Assembly (NCBI RefSeq): GCF_041200175.1
Contig: NZ_CP165727.1
Span: 2,542,001 to 2,606,000, forward strand
Reading direction: 5' to 3'
Source of the DNA: Streptomyces sp. R33
GTDB taxonomy: Bacteria > Actinomycetota > Actinomycetes > Streptomycetales > Streptomycetaceae
DNA: 64,000 nucleotides
Shown here one piece after another: positions 17,093 to 25,024 of this stretch (its first letter is position 1; every line of letters begins with the position of its first letter). A program made the translations under genes and the position numbers. The notes beneath the pieces are model-generated. The model made no database searches. It worked only from the letters and a program-made list of their open reading frames with translations, and was not told the origin of the DNA.

Positions 17093-18405
17093 GGCCCCAG
17101 GTCTACCACCGTGACCCCCGGGGTCACACGGGCCGCCGCGGCCGCCTCCTCCCCCACGGCGGCGAGCAGGCGGACATGACCGCGGCCGCAGCACAGCAGG
17201 GCCAGCCGCAGCAGCTCGGCGCTCTGCCGCCGGTCCAGGCCGCGGTCGAAGCCGTCGGCGAGGACGGTCAGGGCCTGCCGGGCGGAGAGCAGTTCGGCGG
17301 CCGGGTCCATGGCCAGCACTCCCGGGCCGGTCAGCAGGACCAGCGCCAGCGCGAGGAAGCGGAGCTCGCCCGCGCCGAGCCGGCCCAGTTCGGTGGCGGG
17401 CCCGGCGGAGCCGCGGTCCAGCAGCGCCGTGACCGGGCCGTGCGCGGGAGCCCGTACGTCCAGGCCCTCCACCGGGCCCGAACAGCCGGTCCGCGCCGCC
17501 GCGGCCAGCAGTGCATGGCGGGTGCCGCACTCGTGGCGGGTCCGGCGCAGGACGTCGGCCAGGTTGGCGCAGTCGCCGAGCAGCCTGCCCGCACCCGGCG
17601 GGACGGGGGCCCGCATCCGCTCGGGCCGCGGGTCGCAGGGGAACACCGAGCGCAGGGCCACCACCACCTGCTCGGCGGCGGCGAGGACCTGCCGCTGGCC
17701 GGCCGTGGCGCCGGCCACGCGCAGCGGGAGCAGGGCGGTGCCGAGCCGGTCGTCGGGCAGCGGGGCCCGGGTGACGCCGACGGCCCCGCCCGTCAGCCAG
17801 GAGGCCTGTACGGAGCGCCGGCCGGGGTCGCGCAGGGCGGTGCTGAGCAGGATCTGCCCGTCCACCGAGAGCCGTTCGCCGACGATCCGCAGTACGGGCT
17901 CGGCCTGGACGGCGAGGTCGAGGCGGACGGGCCCGGCCGGGCCGTCGACGGTGCAGCCGATGCGGAAGCCGCGCCGCCCCTCGCCGTCGGGCAGGGCCCG
18001 GTCGGGGATCCGGGCCCGCGGGTCGGGAAAGGCCTCCTCGAGGGTGGCGCCGGCTCCGAGCCCGGCCAGGGCCTCGTAGGCGGCCAGGACCTGGGACTTG
18101 CCGCTGCCGCTGGGCCCGGTCAGGAAGGTCACGGGCCCGAGCGGGAAGACGGCCCCGCGGTGCGCCCCGAAGGCGGAGAGCCGCAACTCGGTGACGGCGG
18201 GCCGGTGGTGCACGACGGGCCGCGCGGCCACCTCGGCGGGGCGGGGCGGCAGGTCACGACCGGACGGCGAGACGGCGTCGGGCAGCGAGGTGCCGGGCGG
18301 CACGGGGTCCTCGACCGGTGGAGCATCGTGAACCGGCGGGCCGGCAGGGGTGTCGGATAACGCGGCGGGCGCAGAGGCCTCCGCCGCGTCCAAGGTGGCG
18401 TCCAT
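17089..18405 (-). CDS. AAA/ABC-type ATPase coupled to a MazG pyrophosphohydrolase
   Basis: A 438-residue P-loop ATPase. After a Pro-rich N-terminus (1-65) comes VTELRLSAFGAHRGAVF, a RecF-like opening strand, then Walker A GPSGSGKS. Near the C-terminus LGAGELRFLALALVLL resembles an ABC signature and is followed by a Walker B-like LAMDPAAEL. The intervening region replaces the usual coiled coil with a compact domain. It is related to ATP-binding proteins of OLD/RecF type, but its function is not assigned. The stop codon overlaps the MazG-like start, suggesting that it acts with that enzyme. Confidence 0.8.
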   Translation of the reverse strand: MDATLDAAEASAPAALSDTPAGPPVHDAPPVEDPVPPGTSLPDAVSPSGRDLPPRPAEVAARPVVHHRPAVTELRLSAFGAHRGAVFPLGPVTFLTGPSGSGKSQVLAAYEALAGLGAGATLEEAFPDPRARIPDRALPDGEGRRGFRIGCTVDGPAGPVRLDLAVQAEPVLRIVGERLSVDGQILLSTALRDPGRRSVQASWLTGGAVGVTRAPLPDDRLGTALLPLRVAGATAGQRQVLAAAEQVVVALRSVFPCDPRPERMRAPVPPGAGRLLGDCANLADVLRRTRHECGTRHALLAAAARTGCSGPVEGLDVRAPAHGPVTALLDRGSAGPATELGRLGAGELRFLALALVLLTGPGVLAMDPAAELLSARQALTVLADGFDRGLDRRQSAELLRLALLCCGRGHVRLLAAVGEEAAAAARVTPGVTVVDLGP

Positions 18406-18472
18406 GCGCCGGACGGTACGGCCCGCCGGACCCCCGGTGGGCTCGGCGAACCGTTCCGCCCCGGCGACCTTC

Positions 18473-18868
18473 CTACGATCGGGGGACGGCGGCGGCCGCG
18501 ATCCCCTCGACCTCGGTCCCGACGGGCGCCAGCAGGAAGACGTTCCGGTCGACCCGGTGCATCCCGCTGCCCAGTCCGAAGACCACGCCGCTGCTGAAGT
18601 CGAGGATCCGCTTGGCCACTTCGCTGTCCGCGCCGGTGAGGTCGAGCAGCACCGGGATCTGCGCGATCAGGTACTCGGCCACCTCCCGGGCGTCGGCGAA
18701 GATCTGGACCCGGATCACGACGAAGCGCCGCTGCTCCGCCGCGGCAGCTCCCGGCGCCGTGGGGATCGTGCGGTGGTCCACCCGGGAGGGCCACTCGTTG
18801 CGACTGCGCAGGGGGACCACCTGCGCGAGCCCCTCCCACTGTTCGTCCGTGACGTCGTACCTGCTCAC
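18473..18868 (-). CDS. sflB: SepF-like cell-division/polar-growth protein
   Basis: A 131-residue protein with a C-terminal SepF domain (about 45-125). Recognisable segments are VVIRVQIFADAREVAEYLI, LLDLTGADSEVAKRILDFSSG and the GLGSGMHRVDRNVFLLAP end. SepF anchors and bundles FtsZ. Streptomyces carry extra SepF-like proteins (SflA, SflB), and gene order as I remember it points to SflB; the symbol is tentative. The GTG start at 18868 overlaps the stop of a possible 11-codon upstream frame. The iron-box gene is divergent. Confidence 0.82.
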   Translation of the reverse strand: MSRYDVTDEQWEGLAQVVPLRSRNEWPSRVDHRTIPTAPGAAAAEQRRFVVIRVQIFADAREVAEYLIAQIPVLLDLTGADSEVAKRILDFSSGVVFGLGSGMHRVDRNVFLLAPVGTEVEGIAAAAVPRS

Positions 18869-18900
18869 CGGGCCGCCTCGGCCGTGCGCTTCATGTGCAT
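18865..18900 (-). CDS. Possible 11-codon upstream frame coupled to the SepF-like gene
   Basis: ATG CAC ATG AAG ... CGG TGA encodes MHMKRTAEAAR, and its TGA shares GTGA with the SepF-like GTG start. The main gene lacks a convincing Shine-Dalgarno, so translation could arrive by coupling from this mini-frame. It is equally possible that it is chance. Confidence 0.25.
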   Translation of the reverse strand: MHMKRTAEAAR

Positions 18901-18980
18901 CCCGCCATCCTCTCGCGTTTCACCCGTTCAGCCCAACAACGACACGAGCGACGCGGGGTACTCCCACAAAAGCGAATAGG

Positions 18981-18999
18981 TTAGGTTAGGCAAACCTAA
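18981..18999. promoter_or_regulatory. Iron box (DtxR/IdeR/DmdR1-type operator)
   Basis: The 19-mer TTAGGTTAGGCAAACCTAA differs at one position from the consensus TTAGGTTAGGCTAACCTAA. It lies 31 bp upstream of the DUF2470 gene's ATG and 112 bp from the divergent SepF-like start. In Streptomyces this operator is bound by Fe(II)-loaded DmdR1, which represses under iron sufficiency. Confidence 0.9.
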
Positions 19000-19030
19000 G
19001 TCACTCGCCCAGGACGATGGAGAGTTCCGC

Positions 19031-19744
19031 ATGCGCATGTCCGGTGCTGCCCCCGCCACCCCGGCCGCCGGCCGGCCCACCGACGCCGAGCGGGTCCGCT
19101 CGATCCTGGTCGCCGCCCACTCCATGACCGTCGTCATCGACGGGCTGCGCAGCGAGGTCCGCCACCTCGACGGGTCCGACCCGATGGGCCGGCTGCACCT
19201 GCACCCCGCCGAGCCCGGCGGCGACGGCGAGCACCGGCCGTCGATCCGGCTGGAGTTCACCGACATCGCCCCCACCCCCGTACGGGACCGGGTGCGCGCC
19301 CGCGTCACGGTCCTCGGCCGGCTGCTCTCGCCCTACACGGACGCAGGCGCCGGCTCCACCTGCATGGAATTCGGCCGCGCCGTCCTCGAGACCGCGGAGG
19401 GCCATGCGTACGTCGGCCTCGAAGAGCTCGACGCGGCCCGCCCCGACCCCCTCGCGCCGTTCGAGGGCGGGATGCTCACGCACCTCCTCGACGACCACGC
19501 CGAACTCGTCACCCTCCTGCTGCGACTGGTCCGGCCGCTGCCCGCCGGCGCGGTCTCGCGCGTACTGCCGCTCGCCATGGACCGGTACGGGATCACCCTG
19601 CGCCTGGAGCAGCGGCGCGGACACCACGACGTGCGGCTGCCGTTCCCCTCGCCGCTCGACGACGTCGAGCAGTCAGGGGTGCAGATCCAGGCCCTGTTCA
19701 GCGCGGCCCGGCGCAGCTCGCACCGCAACATCCTGCCCGCGTGA
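19031..19744 (+). CDS. Iron-regulated DUF2470 domain protein
   Basis: A 237-residue protein. The C-terminal DUF2470 domain (about 150-230) shows LLDDHAELVTLLLRLV, PLAMDRYGITLRLE and the closing VRLPFPSPLDDVEQSGVQ. This domain is also the C-terminal part of HugZ-type haem oxygenases. The N-terminal part (about 20-130) looks like a degenerate split-barrel related to pyridoxamine-oxidase-like folds. Expression is very probably iron-controlled through the near-consensus iron box just upstream. A role in haem or iron handling is inference. Ribosome-binding site GGAGAG precedes the ATG. Confidence 0.85.
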   Translation: MRMSGAAPATPAAGRPTDAERVRSILVAAHSMTVVIDGLRSEVRHLDGSDPMGRLHLHPAEPGGDGEHRPSIRLEFTDIAPTPVRDRVRARVTVLGRLLSPYTDAGAGSTCMEFGRAVLETAEGHAYVGLEELDAARPDPLAPFEGGMLTHLLDDHAELVTLLLRLVRPLPAGAVSRVLPLAMDRYGITLRLEQRRGHHDVRLPFPSPLDDVEQSGVQIQALFSAARRSSHRNILPA

Positions 19745-19780
19745 GGAATACGCCCCTGCGGGCCTCCGTTGGGGACGATC

Positions 19781-20701
19781 ATGAAGGCAATCACGTACAG
19801 CGCATACGGAACTTCCGAGAACCTCACGCTCGTTGACGTACCGCAGCCCAAGGTCGGCCCGGGCGAGGTGCTGGTCCGGGTCAAGGCCGCCGGCGTAAAC
19901 CCGGTGGACTGGAAGCTCGCCGCCGGATATCTCGACCCGATCCTCGAGGTCCGCCACCCGGTCATACCCGGCTGGGACGTGGCCGGAGTCGTCGAGGCGG
20001 TCGGCCCCGACACCTTCGACCACGCCGTCGGCGACGAGGTCTACGGGTACGTCCGCAAGGAGTGGGTCGAGCTCGGCACCTACGCCGAACTGGTCTCGGC
20101 CCCTGTCCGGACGCTGGCCCGCAAGCCGCGCGGGCTGACCTTCGAGCAGGCCGCGGGCATCCCGCTGGCCGGCCTCACCGCGTACCAGTCCCTCGTCCGC
20201 GTGGGCCTGGAGGCCGGCGAGACCGTCGTCGTCCACTCCGCGGCCGGCGGCACCGGCTCGCTCGGCGTGCAGATCGCCGTCGCGCTCGGCCTGCGCGTCA
20301 TCGGCACGGCCGGCGCGCACAACCACGACTACCTGCGCTCACTCGGCGCCGAGCCCGTCCTCTACGGGGAGGGCATGGCGGACCGGATCCGTGCGCTGGC
20401 CCCCGAAGGCATCGATGCGGGGCTGGACTTCTTCGGGGACGGCGCCGTCGAGATCCTCCAGTCGCTCGTCAAGGAGCGCAGCCGGGTGGTCTCCATCGCC
20501 GACTACGAGGCCGCGGCCAAGGGTGCGCACCAGCTGTGGGTGCGCCCGGACACCGCCGACCTGACGTTCCTCGGGGAACTGGCCGATGCGGGGAAGCTCA
20601 CGGTCAACGTGGAGCACGCGCTGCCGCTCGCCGAGGCGGCGAAGGCCTGGGAACTCAGCGCGGCGGGCCGCACGCGCGGCAAGATCGTCCTGACGGTCTG
20701 A
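19781..20701 (+). CDS. NADP-dependent quinone oxidoreductase-like protein (MDR superfamily)
   Basis: A 306-residue medium-chain reductase without structural zinc. MKAITYSAYG opens the GroES-like domain, GVNPVDWKLAAG and PGWDVAGVVE are the quinone-oxidoreductase marks, and the NADP site is AAGGTGSLGVQIA near 148-160. It would reduce quinones or enones with NADPH. I chose ATG 19781 over an in-frame TTG at 19769 because of the GGGGAC ribosome-binding site. It follows the iron-box gene by 36 bp, so it may share that iron-regulated transcript. Confidence 0.88.
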   Translation: MKAITYSAYGTSENLTLVDVPQPKVGPGEVLVRVKAAGVNPVDWKLAAGYLDPILEVRHPVIPGWDVAGVVEAVGPDTFDHAVGDEVYGYVRKEWVELGTYAELVSAPVRTLARKPRGLTFEQAAGIPLAGLTAYQSLVRVGLEAGETVVVHSAAGGTGSLGVQIAVALGLRVIGTAGAHNHDYLRSLGAEPVLYGEGMADRIRALAPEGIDAGLDFFGDGAVEILQSLVKERSRVVSIADYEAAAKGAHQLWVRPDTADLTFLGELADAGKLTVNVEHALPLAEAAKAWELSAAGRTRGKIVLTV

Positions 20702-20744
20702 CGCCCCGGCACCCAGCACCGGCACCGGCACCGGCACCCGGCGG

Positions 20745-20796
20745 AACGCGTGGGTGTGCCCCCCGGAACACCGGGCTCCGGGGGCACACCCGCGTT
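20745..20796. terminator. Strong bidirectional terminator hairpin
   Basis: A long near-perfect stem runs from AACGCG at 20745 to CGCGTT at 20796, pairing GGGTGTGCC with GGCACACCC with small bulges. It separates the oxidoreductase gene (+) from the end of the leftward ferredoxin gene and touches the latter's stop codon. Confidence 0.7.
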
Positions 20797-21149
20797 CAGG
20801 AGGTGATCGGCGGCGCCGTCGGGCCCAGCGGCGGGCCGATCGCCCGCAGCGCCCCGGGCGTGCGCCCCTCCCCCCAGCCGATCTCGCGCCGGTAGCTGCC
20901 GAGCAGCCCCCTGCGCACCAGCCCCGCCTCGTCCCGTACGGCCGTCTCCTCCGGCATGGGCCGGGTCAGCGGCGCCACGAACAGCGCGTCCACCGGGCAG
21001 TTGGCTTCGCACAGGAAGCAGGTCTGGCAGTCCTCCTGGCGCGCGAGCAGCGGAATCCCCTCGGGGCCCCGTTCGAACACATCGGTGGGACAGACCTCCA
21101 CGCACTTGTCGCAGGCGATGCAGCGCTGCGCCGAGACCAGTTCGATCAC
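20796..21149 (-). CDS. 2[4Fe-4S] ferredoxin, AprB-like partner of the adjacent flavoprotein
   Basis: A 117-residue iron-sulfur protein. Two four-cysteine motifs, CIACDKCVEVCP (about 11-22) and CQTCFLCEANCP (about 43-54), each bind a 4Fe-4S cluster. A basic/acidic C-terminal tail of about 60 residues follows. The GTG start shares GTGA with the stop of the upstream flavoprotein gene, so the two are translationally coupled and likely form a complex. The combination resembles adenylylsulfate reductase AprA/AprB in layout. Last gene of the sulfur-scavenging operon. Confidence 0.88.
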   Translation of the reverse strand: MIELVSAQRCIACDKCVEVCPTDVFERGPEGIPLLARQEDCQTCFLCEANCPVDALFVAPLTRPMPEETAVRDEAGLVRRGLLGSYRREIGWGEGRTPGALRAIGPPLGPTAPPITS

Positions 21150-22735
21150 GCCCTCACCCCGGCCTTCGGGGCCGGCCTGGTCCACACCCGGTCCAGGCCG
21201 CCCACCAGGATCCGGTGGTGCAGCCGGGGGTCCTGGTCCGGATGGTCGAGGCGCCTGGCCATCCCGCGGGTCTCCGGGCGGGCCAGCGCGGCCGCGTACA
21301 TCCATCGCGCGTGCGCCGTCATCGCCGCCGCCTGCCGGGCCTTGACCAGGTCCGCGCCCTCTCCGTGCAGCCCCGCCCGCAGCTCGGCCCAGCCCGCGTC
21401 GAGCGCCCGCAGCGACGCGGCCAGCCGGTCACCGCGGCGCAGGTAGTTCTTGTCGTACGGGAGGACCTCCTGCTGTACGAGTTCCACGGCCGCCCGGTGG
21501 CCGGCGGCCGCGGCCGGACGTCCCGTCGGGCGCAGCCCCGCTCCGCCCGCTCCGGTGACGGGCCGACAGGCCGCTCGGCCCGAGCCGAGGGAGCGGGCGT
21601 GGGCGGCGGCGCCGGCTCCCGCCCAGCTGCCCGAGGAGATCGCCCAGGCCGCGTTGTGGCTGCCGCCTCCGGTGAAACCCCCGCAGATCTCCTCGCGGGT
21701 GGCGGCGTCCCCTGCGGCGTACAGGCCGGGCACGCCGGTGGCGCAGTCGTCGCCGGTGATCCGGATGCCGCCGGTGCCGCGCACGGTGCCCTCGGCCAGC
21801 AGCGTCACCGCGAAGCGGTCGGTGAACGGGTCGATGCCGAGCCGGTCGAAGGTGAGGAAGAAGTTGGGCTGCGCGCGGCGCATCGCGGTCCGCGCCGCGT
21901 CGTCGGCGCGGTCGAGGCGCGCGTACACCTTGGCGCCGTCGAGGAGCGTGCGGGCGATGACCGAGCGGCCGCCCTGGCTGGCTGCGCCCTCCAGCACACT
22001 GCCGTCCTCCTGGTAGAAGGTGGCGAAGGAGTAGAACGCGGTCTTCGTGACCGAGGTGCCCTCGGGGGCGATGCCGTAGGCGTTGGAGAACTCCATGCCG
22101 GAGAGCTCCGCGCCCGCCTCGGCGGCGAAGAGGGTGCCGTCGCCGGTGTTGGTGTTGGTGCCGAGCGCCCCGCTGAGGAAGGCGCAGCCGCCGGTGGCGA
22201 GCACGACCGCCCCGGCCCGGACGCGGTAGTGCTCGCGGGCCTGGCGGCGGTAGCCGGCGGCCCCCGCGACCGCGCCGTCCGCGTCGGTGAGGAGCTCGGT
22301 GACCGGGCTGTGGTCGAGGATGCGGACTCCGGCGCGGCGGATCCGGATGCGCATCCGCCGCATGTACTCGGGGCCCTGGAGGCCGCCCCGGAGCGGCCGC
22401 CCGTCGGGGCCGGTGGGGAACGGGTACCGGCCGTCGGTGGCCAGCTCGTTCATCCGCGCGTACGTCTCGTCGAGGACCCGGGCCATCCAGCGCCGGTCGG
22501 CGAGGTACCCGCCGAGGCCTTCGCGGCTCGCCATGGCGGCCTCGCGGGCGGCGGGTTCGGGGGGTACGTACCAGACACCGGTGCCGCCGGCGGCCGTCGC
22601 ACCGCTCGTACCGCAGTAGCCCTTGTCGGCGAGGACGACACGGACCCCGGCCCGGGCCGCCCCGAGGGCGGCCCAGGCGGCGGCCGGTCCGCCGCCGACG
22701 ACGAGGACGTCGGTGGCGAGGTCCGTCACGGTCAC
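21146..22735 (-). CDS. FAD-dependent oxidoreductase, fumarate-reductase/AprA-like
   Basis: A 529-residue flavoprotein. It starts VTVTDLATDVLVVGGGPAAAW with the dinucleotide motif at 14-19, then GTSGATAAGGTG, an FAD-contact segment typical of the fumarate reductase/AprA superfamily. A C-terminal DAATREEICGGFTGGG segment contacts FAD. The GTG start overlaps the monooxygenase stop (GTGA), and its own stop overlaps the ferredoxin start. Position inside a sulfonate operon suggests sulfur redox chemistry such as sulfite or sulfonate-derived intermediates, but no substrate can be assigned from sequence. Confidence 0.85.
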   Translation of the reverse strand: MTVTDLATDVLVVGGGPAAAWAALGAARAGVRVVLADKGYCGTSGATAAGGTGVWYVPPEPAAREAAMASREGLGGYLADRRWMARVLDETYARMNELATDGRYPFPTGPDGRPLRGGLQGPEYMRRMRIRIRRAGVRILDHSPVTELLTDADGAVAGAAGYRRQAREHYRVRAGAVVLATGGCAFLSGALGTNTNTGDGTLFAAEAGAELSGMEFSNAYGIAPEGTSVTKTAFYSFATFYQEDGSVLEGAASQGGRSVIARTLLDGAKVYARLDRADDAARTAMRRAQPNFFLTFDRLGIDPFTDRFAVTLLAEGTVRGTGGIRITGDDCATGVPGLYAAGDAATREEICGGFTGGGSHNAAWAISSGSWAGAGAAAHARSLGSGRAACRPVTGAGGAGLRPTGRPAAAAGHRAAVELVQQEVLPYDKNYLRRGDRLAASLRALDAGWAELRAGLHGEGADLVKARQAAAMTAHARWMYAAALARPETRGMARRLDHPDQDPRLHHRILVGGLDRVWTRPAPKAGVRA

Positions 22736-24063
22736 GAGACGGCCGCCGCATACCGGTTCGCCGGGCGCGGGAGGCCGTAGTTCTCGCGCAGGGTCGTGCC
22801 GGTGTACTCCGTACGGAACAGGCCGCGCTCCTGGAGGATCGGCACGACGTGGTCGACGAACGCGGTCAGCCCGGTCGGAAGGACGGGCGCCATGATGTTG
22901 AAGCCGTCGGCGGCGCCCTGGGTGAACCACTCCTCCAGCTGGTCGGCGATCTGCTCGGGCGTGCCGGCGAAGACGCGGTGGCCGCGGCCGGCGCCGAGGC
23001 GGGCGATCAGCTCGCGCAGGGTGAGGCCGTCGCGGCGGGCCAGTTCGGCGACGAGGGTGAAGCGGCTCTTGTTGCCGTTGATGTCCCGCTCCTCGGGGAG
23101 CTCGGGCAGCGGGCCGTCGAGGGGATGGCCGGTGAGGTCGGTACCGAGCATGCCGGAGAGCTGGGCGAGCCCGTACTCCGGCACCTGGAGGTCGGTGAGC
23201 TCCTGTTCCAGGGCCTTCGCCTCGGCCTCGGTGGAGCCGATGACGGGCGCGATGCCGGGGAGGACGAGCAGGTCGGATCCGGTGCGGCCGTACTTGGCGA
23301 GGCGTGACTTGAGGTCCTTGTAGAAGGTCTGCCCGTCGGCGAGGGTCTGCTGGGCGGTGAAGACGGCCTCGGCGTACTGGGCGGCGAACTCCTTGCCGTC
23401 CTCGGAGGACCCGGCCTGCACGAGGAGCGGGTGGCCCTGCGGGGAGCGGGGCACGTTGAGCGGGCCGGCCACGCCGAAGTACGTGCCGCGGTGGGCGGCG
23501 GGGTGGAGCTTGTCGGTGTCGGCGTAGATGCCGTGTTCCTTGTCGAGGACGATCGCGTCGTCCTCCCAGCTGTCCCAGAGCTTGGTGGCGACCTCGAGGA
23601 ACTCGCGGGCGCGGTCGTAGCGGAGGCTGTGCTCGAGGTGCTCGTCCTGGCCGAAGTTGCGGGCCTCGTCGACGGTGCCGGAGGTGACGATGTTCCAGCC
23701 GGCACGGCCGTTGCTGATGTGGTCGAGGGAGGCGAACTTGCGGGCGAGGTGGAACGGCTCGTTGAAGGTGGTGGAGACGGTGGCGATGAGCCCGATGTGC
23801 TCGGTGACGGCGGCGATGGCGGAGAGCAGGGTGAGCGGCTCGAACCCGCCGAGGGCGTTGTAGCGGGCCTTGCCCCAGAGGGCGAGCCCGTCGGCGAAGA
23901 AGATCGAGTCGAGCCGCCCGCGCTCGGCGGTCCGCGCCAGCTCCTGGAAGTACCGCAGGTCGGTGACCCGTTCGGGGCTGCTGCCGGGGTGCCGCCAGGC
24001 GGCGTCGTGGTGCCCGGCGTTCATGAGGAAGGCGTTGAGGTGGAGGGTCCGGGGTGCGGTCAT
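22732..24063 (-). CDS. LLM flavin monooxygenase, NtaA/SnaA/DszA type
   Basis: A 443-residue FMNH2-dependent monooxygenase. The N-terminal LHLNAFLMNAGHHDAAWRHP, DSIFFADGLALWG, WNIVTSGTVDEARNFG and the closing GFNIMAPVLP are typical of the nitrilotriacetate/dibenzothiophene-sulfone monooxygenase class rather than SsuD. Such enzymes cleave C-N or C-S bonds using reduced FMN from a partner reductase, here the SsuE-like protein encoded in the same operon. It probably desulfurises an organosulfur compound. A 31-bp gap separates it from the permease gene. Confidence 0.9.
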   Translation of the reverse strand: MTAPRTLHLNAFLMNAGHHDAAWRHPGSSPERVTDLRYFQELARTAERGRLDSIFFADGLALWGKARYNALGGFEPLTLLSAIAAVTEHIGLIATVSTTFNEPFHLARKFASLDHISNGRAGWNIVTSGTVDEARNFGQDEHLEHSLRYDRAREFLEVATKLWDSWEDDAIVLDKEHGIYADTDKLHPAAHRGTYFGVAGPLNVPRSPQGHPLLVQAGSSEDGKEFAAQYAEAVFTAQQTLADGQTFYKDLKSRLAKYGRTGSDLLVLPGIAPVIGSTEAEAKALEQELTDLQVPEYGLAQLSGMLGTDLTGHPLDGPLPELPEERDINGNKSRFTLVAELARRDGLTLRELIARLGAGRGHRVFAGTPEQIADQLEEWFTQGAADGFNIMAPVLPTGLTAFVDHVVPILQERGLFRTEYTGTTLRENYGLPRPANRYAAAVS

Positions 24064-24094
24064 GATGGTGTTCCTCGGGTGGGAGAGACGGGTG

Positions 24095-25024
24095 TCAGGC
24101 GGGGACGCGCCAGAGGCTGAGGCGGCGTTCGACGCTGACGAGGAGCTGGTTGAAGGCCACGCCGATGGCGGAGATGGTGACGATGCCCGCGTACATCTGC
24201 GGGATCGCGAAGTTGAACTGCGAGGCGTTGATCAGATAGCCGAGACCCGCCTTGGCCCCGATCATCTCGGCGGCCACGAGGACCAGGATCGAGACGGCGC
24301 CGGCCAGCCGGATACCGGTGAAGATCGCCGGTACGGAGGCCGGGAGGATCACCTTCTGGAACAGCCTCGGCGTGGACAGGTCCATGGACCGGGCCAGTCG
24401 CACCAGCGTCGGGTCGGCGTTGCCGACGGCACTGATGGTGTTCAGCAGGATCGGCCAGACGCAGGCGTAGACGACGATGGAGACCTTCGAGGTCTCGCCG
24501 ATGCCGAGCAGCAGGACGAACACGGGCAGCAGCGCGAGGGCCGCTGTGTTGCGGAACACCTCCAGCAGCGGGCCGAGCAGCACCGCGACGGGGCGGTACC
24601 AGCCGATCAGCAGACCGAGCGGGACCGCGACGACGACGGCGATGCCGAAGCCGCCGAAGGAGCGGACCAGGCTGGCCTGGGTGTGCTCGGCGAGCTGTCC
24701 GTTGCCCGCCAGTTCCCACCACGCCACCGCGACCTCGCTGACCGGCGGGAGGAAGGTGGAGTCCACCAGTCCGAGCCGGGGCGCCGCCTCCCAGACCGCG
24801 AGCAGGGCGAGGATCGCCGCCGAACGCAGTGCCGCCGCGCGCAGCCACCGGGCGAGGGCGCGCAGGGCGGGCGGGCCGGCCGGAGCCGGGGCGGGGGCCG
24901 CGGGGGCGGGTTCCCGCACCGGTGCGGCTTCCCGTACGGGCGCAGGCGCCGGGGTGGGCACCCCGCCCGCTCGGACGGCTTCCGCCTCGGCCGCGGTGGT
25001 CTTCGTATCGGCTGCGGTGCTCAT
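24095..25024 (-). CDS. ssuC: ABC transporter permease, aliphatic sulfonate/taurine type
   Basis: A 309-residue inner-membrane permease. A Pro/Ala-rich cytoplasmic N-terminus of about 70 residues is followed by about six hydrophobic segments. The cytoplasmic EAA-like loop lies around LARSMDLSTPRLFQKVILP, where it contacts the ATPase. This is the NitT/TauT permease class. The ATG overlaps the stop of the ATPase gene by four bases. It imports a small organosulfur anion with the neighbouring SsuA- and SsuB-like subunits; the symbol reflects family, not proven substrate. Confidence 0.88.
   Translation of the reverse strand: MSTAADTKTTAAEAEAVRAGGVPTPAPAPVREAAPVREPAPAAPAPAPAGPPALRALARWLRAAALRSAAILALLAVWEAAPRLGLVDSTFLPPVSEVAVAWWELAGNGQLAEHTQASLVRSFGGFGIAVVVAVPLGLLIGWYRPVAVLLGPLLEVFRNTAALALLPVFVLLLGIGETSKVSIVVYACVWPILLNTISAVGNADPTLVRLARSMDLSTPRLFQKVILPASVPAIFTGIRLAGAVSILVLVAAEMIGAKAGLGYLINASQFNFAIPQMYAGIVTISAIGVAFNQLLVSVERRLSLWRVPA

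Noticed and set aside
20721..20738. GGCACC triplication as a regulatory repeat
   Set aside because: A three-copy hexamer in 72% GC DNA next to a terminator is more likely slippage than function.
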